From Ochromonadaceae sp. CCMP2298 (taxonomy: Eukaryota > Sar > Synurophyceae > Ochromonadales > Ochromonadaceae), in contig MU634630.1 in the NCBI GenBank assembly GCA_026770595.1, positions 1 to 11,010 on the forward strand: a stretch of 11,010 nt of DNA, given 5' to 3'. The notes under the pieces are model-generated. The model saw only the letters and a list, made by a program, of their open reading frames with translations, searched no databases and was not told where the DNA came from. Position numbers and translations under genes: made by a program. Positions 8,114-11,010 of the stretch are shown here, one piece after another. Positions within the stretch are counted from its first letter, which is position 1. Every line of letters starts with the position of its first letter.

Positions 8114-8249
8114 AGGTGTAAGGGGTGTAAGATGTGTAAGGGGTGTAAGGGGTGTAAGATGTGTAAGGGGTGTAAGATGTGTAAGGGGTGTAAGTGACAT
8201 AAGGGACGCAAGGGGTGTAAGGGACATAAGGGACGTAAGGGACGCAAGT
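8114..8249. repeat. 10-bp minisatellite GGGTGTAAGG / GATGTGTAAG
   Basis: About a dozen imperfect 10-bp units of the form G(G/A)(T/G)GTGTAAG, with ACATAAG and ACGTAAG or ACGCAAG variants toward the right end. It lies inside the putative intron 8074-8389 of the minus-strand gene. On the minus strand it is CTTACACCCC, a pyrimidine-rich text that could serve as a polypyrimidine tract. Confidence 0.85.
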
Positions 8250-8389
8250 ACATCAGGCGTGTGAGGTTGTGGGGGAGTATAATGTGCGTTAGGGTGCGGA
8301 AGGGTGTGTCAGGGTTTGTCAAGTGTGTCAGCAGGTGACACGCTCAACACCTCGCCCAGACACCAAACAAACACATGAACACCACTTAC

Positions 8390-8529
8390 CTAAGTAGTGA
8401 CAATGCAGCGGAGCAGGAGCGCCAGCGTGGGGTGGCCAGAAGGTCGCCGAAAGAGACCCGTGTCGAGGTCTGCGCTGCGGAGATTCTGGGCTCTGCCAAA
8501 GTGCGTCTAGAGTCAGCGCCAAGCTCCTT
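8390..8529 (-). pseudogene. Candidate upstream exon of the same gene; frame broken at the donor
   Basis: The minus strand has an acceptor TTTCGCAG|AAGG (exon from 8529) and a strong donor TTAG|GTAAGT (exon end at 8390). The most protein-like frame is 8506-8393, reading RSADLDTGLFRRPSGHPTLALLLRCIVTT, but it reaches a TAG exactly at 8392-8390, against the donor, and has another stop at 8509. A second frame is open throughout (KELGADSRR...SFGDLLATPRW...SLL) but would hit a stop two codons after joining the next exon. No choice joins cleanly to the 7924-8073 frame, so this may be a decaying gene, a 3' UTR intron, or mis-called. A TIR element sits directly upstream. Confidence 0.3.
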
Positions 8530-8532
8530 CTG

Positions 8533-8772
8533 CGAAAGGTAGGAGCAGTTTAATACAGCGTTTGGGTTAATGGAAGTACTGCCGGCGGCTTACTAAGTAC
8601 TGTGCGGCCCTTCCCGAGCACGAGCTCGGCCACGCTATGACGAAATCTCACCTCTGCTCTGCGTCATTGCCAGCGCGCCGCCGTGCTCGCGCGCCTGGCT
8701 GCCTGCAGCCCAAGGGACTTCAGGCACGCTTCCGGAAGGTCAAACGCTGTATTAAACTGCTCTCACTTTCCG
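8533..8772. mobile_element. 240-bp MITE-like element with about 30-bp TIRs
   Basis: GCAGTTTAATACAGCGTTTG at 8545-8564 is the exact reverse complement of 8741-8760. The outer 12 bp on each side also match partly (CGAAAGGTAGGA against CGGAAAGTGAGA). The interior is GC-rich and has no extended pairing or open frame of note. No target-site duplication was identified, so the exact ends are uncertain by a few bases. Confidence 0.65.
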
Positions 8773-9387
8773 CCCCACTATTATGGTTAAGGGCTGCGAG
8801 CGCGCGGAGCAAACGGCTCTGAGCCTCTTTGAGCGCTCCGGCAGGCTCCGAAGGCTCAGGCCAGCCCCGCCAAATGAATTTTCGAATTTTCGACAGCCAC
8901 ATCGATTTCCCTGGGGGGATTCGGCCTGTTTTTTAGAAATTCCCAAGGAGCAAATAAGGGGATTTAAGGGGGCAAGACGTGTGCAGCGACTTGGGTTTTG
9001 AGAAAAAACATCTTATGCGTCCTTGATATTTTTTTCGCCATTTTATGCCAAAATGGCAGAGGTCAGCGCCAATTTTTGCATTTTTAGTACCTCATCCTCA
9101 GTATGGTATGGGTACGCACATTTCAGAAAGAGTCCCATTGAATTGAACTGTTGAAGTTAGTGAAGCTGTGTGTCCCAATTCCAGGAGTTGAAGCTGTTGA
9201 AAGTTGAAGCTTTTGTGTGGGAAAAGAGGGGAGATGGGGGTCCTTCCTCGTCGAGCGACGTTATCTGCAGCAGGAGCTCCTTCTGGAAGCTGCTTGATCA
9301 CACAACCGCACGAAAGGTCGACCACCACTGCGGCCAGACGATTTCGTTTGATCGACTCGAGAGAGGCACGTGGAGCTTCGCGGAGCA
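8773..9387. other. Upstream region of the plus-strand surface-protein gene
   Basis: No gene is supported here. The left part is GC-rich. GAATTTTC is repeated at 8877-8892. AT-rich DNA with T runs follows (about 8930-9100), including the small palindrome TGCCAAAATGGCA at 9046-9058. The stretch from about 9100 to 9387 leads to the start codon at 9388 and probably contains the promoter and 5' UTR; no clear TATA box was identified. Overlapping short frames on both strands (for example 9098-9388 minus) show no coding character. Confidence 0.5.
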
Positions 9388-11010
9388 ATGGCCGGTGTTG
9401 TCGCGAGACCCTGGCATTCTGCCTGGAAAGTGGTCGTGTGGGCCTGTCTCTTCCGCTCGAGTTTATCTGCTCTAACTGTCGCAGTGTCTGAGAGTGTGCA
9501 GGGTGCTTCTATCGACCGGGGGGTTGCTTCCCAAATTCTGGACGTGGTGAGAAATGTGCTCTCGTCTATCTCGCGCTTCTTGTGAAGTGGCTTGCTTGAC
9601 TCTTTCTCTTCCCCCCTCTTCCTCTCTTACTCTCCGATTTTGCCGGCAGAGTGGTCCACGACAGAGGTATCAAGCACAAGCAGCCGTGGCAGAGACAGCT
9701 TGCACCGCATTCAGTGTGACTCAAACAAACTCGGCAGACGCGAACTACGCAGTATGCAGCATCTACGCCTGCGCCGGCGATACGATCGTCATGAGCACCT
9801 GCTCCGCTTCGGCTGGGGCCTGCACGGGCGATACGTACTTGAAATTGTACACCAGCAGCGCCGTCTTGTTGGATGAAGATGATGATGGTGGGTGCAGCTC
9901 GTGCGCAGAGATAGAGTACGCGTTCACTCTGAGCTGCCAGACATATGAGCTGCGGGAGGGGTGCTATGGTACGGGTGCGTGCTCTGGCACCACAGCTTAC
10001 TACACGAAAACGGTAGCGACATCGAGAGTTCCAACCGCTGCACCTACTCCGACACACGCACCGTCCCCTCTCCCATCGAGTCAACCAACCTCCTCGCCAT
10101 CTGGCCAACCGTCGAGCCAGCCGTCAGCCCAGCCGGTCATGTCCCCGACCAGTGCCCCCAGTGCGGTGCCATCCGCGGCCATCGGGGTGTGCCCCGCATA
10201 CGATACGACCAACACGAACTACGCTGTCCAGAACTACGTAACGTGCCCCGTGTATGCGTGCGCGGGAACTTTGATGATCATCTCCACATGCTACAGCGAG
10301 GTATGCACAGGGGATACGTACATCCAACTCTGGGATCTGGACGGGAATATGCTGACTGAAGATGACGACGGTGGCTGCAGCAGTTGTGCTGAGATACAGT
10401 ACACGTTTACGTCGTCCTGCCAGTATTACGAGATCAGGCAAGGCTGTTTCGGAGACAGCAGCTGTGGAGCGACGACCTACTACTACCGGGATGTAAACCC
10501 AGACACGAAAGGTCCCACTGCCTTACCCACCCCCGGTCCTACGTCGCAGCCGTCCAGTTCACCCTCAGCTCAGCCATCTTCCGAGCCGACAAATCCTACG
10601 TCGCAGCCCTCTTCGCAACCGTCAGCACAACCCACAGGAGATCCAACCGCCCAACCGACCACGGAGCCATCCGGGCAGCCTACAGCACGGCCTTCTAATC
10701 AGCCCACAAGTCAACCGACTAGTTTACCTACCGGTCAACCGACGGGTCAGCCGAGTCGTCAACCGACGAACCAGCCCAGTCGTCAGCCGACAGTGCAGCC
10801 CAGCGGGCAGCCAACAGGACAGCCCAGTTGCCAGCCGTCTGGGCAACCTTCCTCTCAGCCCAGTGGTCAGCCGACAGGACAGCCCAGTGGACAGCCGACA
10901 GGACAGCCCAGTGGACAGCCATCTGGGCAACCTTCCTCTCAGCCCAGTGGTCAGCCTTCGTCGCAACCCTCGATGCAGCCCAGTCGTCAGCCTACGTCGC
11001 AGCCGTCGGG
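9388..11010 (+). CDS. Secreted or cell-surface protein: signal peptide, two Cys-rich modules, P-[S/T]-x-Q stalk (partial, runs off the right edge)
   Basis: The start is ATG at 9388 (GCAATGG context). Exon 1 encodes MAGVVARPWHSAWKVVVWACLF..., a likely signal peptide. Preferred intron: 9547-9649 (GTGAGA..GGCAG, phase 0); an alternative donor at 9582 with acceptor AG at 9650-9651 also keeps frame. Exon 2 stays open to the edge, giving 506 visible residues in the preferred model. Residues 71-175 and 234-335 are homologous modules sharing ACAG, a CTGDTY(L/I) strand, an acidic turn EDDDGGCSSCAEI, then Y.FT.SCQ.YE.R.GC and a closing YY. Their conserved Cys suggest disulphides. The layout recalls PPC-type beta-sandwich domains (strand, acidic turn, strand), but that is a resemblance only. 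From about residue 336 a long Pro/Ser/Thr/Gln stalk begins, probably heavily glycosylated; a shorter stalk links the modules. A cell-wall, scale or adhesion role is inferred. Confidence 0.85.
9547..9649 (+). other. Intron 1 of the surface-protein gene
   Basis: The donor GACGTG|GTGAGA, a long pyrimidine tract (9590-9640) and the acceptor GCCGGCAG|AGTGG define a phase-0 intron of 103 bp. It is needed because exon 1 meets TGA at 9583-9585 and lies in a different frame from exon 2. The alternative 9582-9651 (GTGAAG..GGCAGAG) also restores frame, with a slightly longer exon 1. Confidence 0.7.
10520..11010 (+). repeat. 12-bp minisatellite coding the P-[S/T]-x-Q stalk
   Basis: The repeating protein unit is four residues: Pro, Ser or Thr, a variable residue (often Gly, Ser or Arg), Gln. 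Left units are diverged (SSEPTNPTSQP); right units are nearly identical. Higher-order copies are present: a 24-bp block at 10868-10891 is repeated at 10892-10915, and a 35-bp block at 10838-10872 recurs exactly at 10922-10956, an 84-bp (seven-unit) offset. The array continues past the window. Confidence 0.9.

Noticed and set aside
8600-8710. GC-rich, palindrome-containing interior of the 240-bp element as a tRNA-like or SINE sequence
   Set aside because: No cloverleaf with an anticodon arm or A and B boxes could be drawn, and the flanks are inverted repeats rather than an A-rich tail.
9566-10108. Minus-strand frame of 180 codons opposite the surface-protein gene
   Set aside because: The plus-strand frame carries two homologous modules and continues for over 450 codons, so this is a shadow.
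10553-11010. Regular repeats resembling a CRISPR array
   Set aside because: There is no repeat-spacer alternation; the 12-bp units are contiguous, in frame and code P-[S/T]-x-Q in a eukaryotic gene.

Overview
The window is nuclear-type eukaryotic DNA. Genes are interrupted by short GT..AG introns (about 60 to 180 bp), intergenic DNA carries inverted-repeat elements and minisatellites, and coding DNA is GC-rich and low in complexity. The right-hand gene encodes a secreted protein with a long P-[S/T]-x-Q stalk, a repeat style common in stramenopiles (heterokont algae and relatives). I infer a stramenopile, probably an ochrophyte alga. Nothing in the window fixes the genus.

Layout. (1) 51-365, plus strand: the 3' end of a gene that enters from the left. 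(2) 366-848: gap between two convergent genes. (3) 849-5399, minus strand: a five-exon gene whose splice phases all agree, giving a predicted 1341-residue protein. It is mostly Gly/Ala/Pro/Met/Gln-rich linker with a few conserved-looking charged or coiled islands. I cannot name it. (4) About 5640-7802: a repeat-rich block. It holds a 27-bp tandem repeat, a 469-bp foldback whose arms contain 102 consecutive perfectly paired bases, and, 6 bp further on, a 1.25-kb element with a perfect 23-bp terminal inverted repeat (TIR), eight same-strand subterminal TTAAGCA motifs and an Ala-rich reading frame. (5) 7924-8529, minus strand: traces of a gene whose exons do not join cleanly, with a minisatellite in its putative intron and a 240-bp TIR element against its 5' side. 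(6) 9388 to the right edge, plus strand: a secreted protein with a signal peptide, two homologous Cys-rich beta-type modules and a Pro/Ser/Thr/Gln stalk that runs off the window.

The genes show no sign of acting in one pathway. The most notable material is the tandem placement of the perfect foldback and the TIR element, the duplicated surface module, and two candidate introns (60 and 210 bp) that are multiples of three and contain no stop, so retention would leave the reading frame open. No rRNA, tRNA, CRISPR array or bacterial-type operon was seen.
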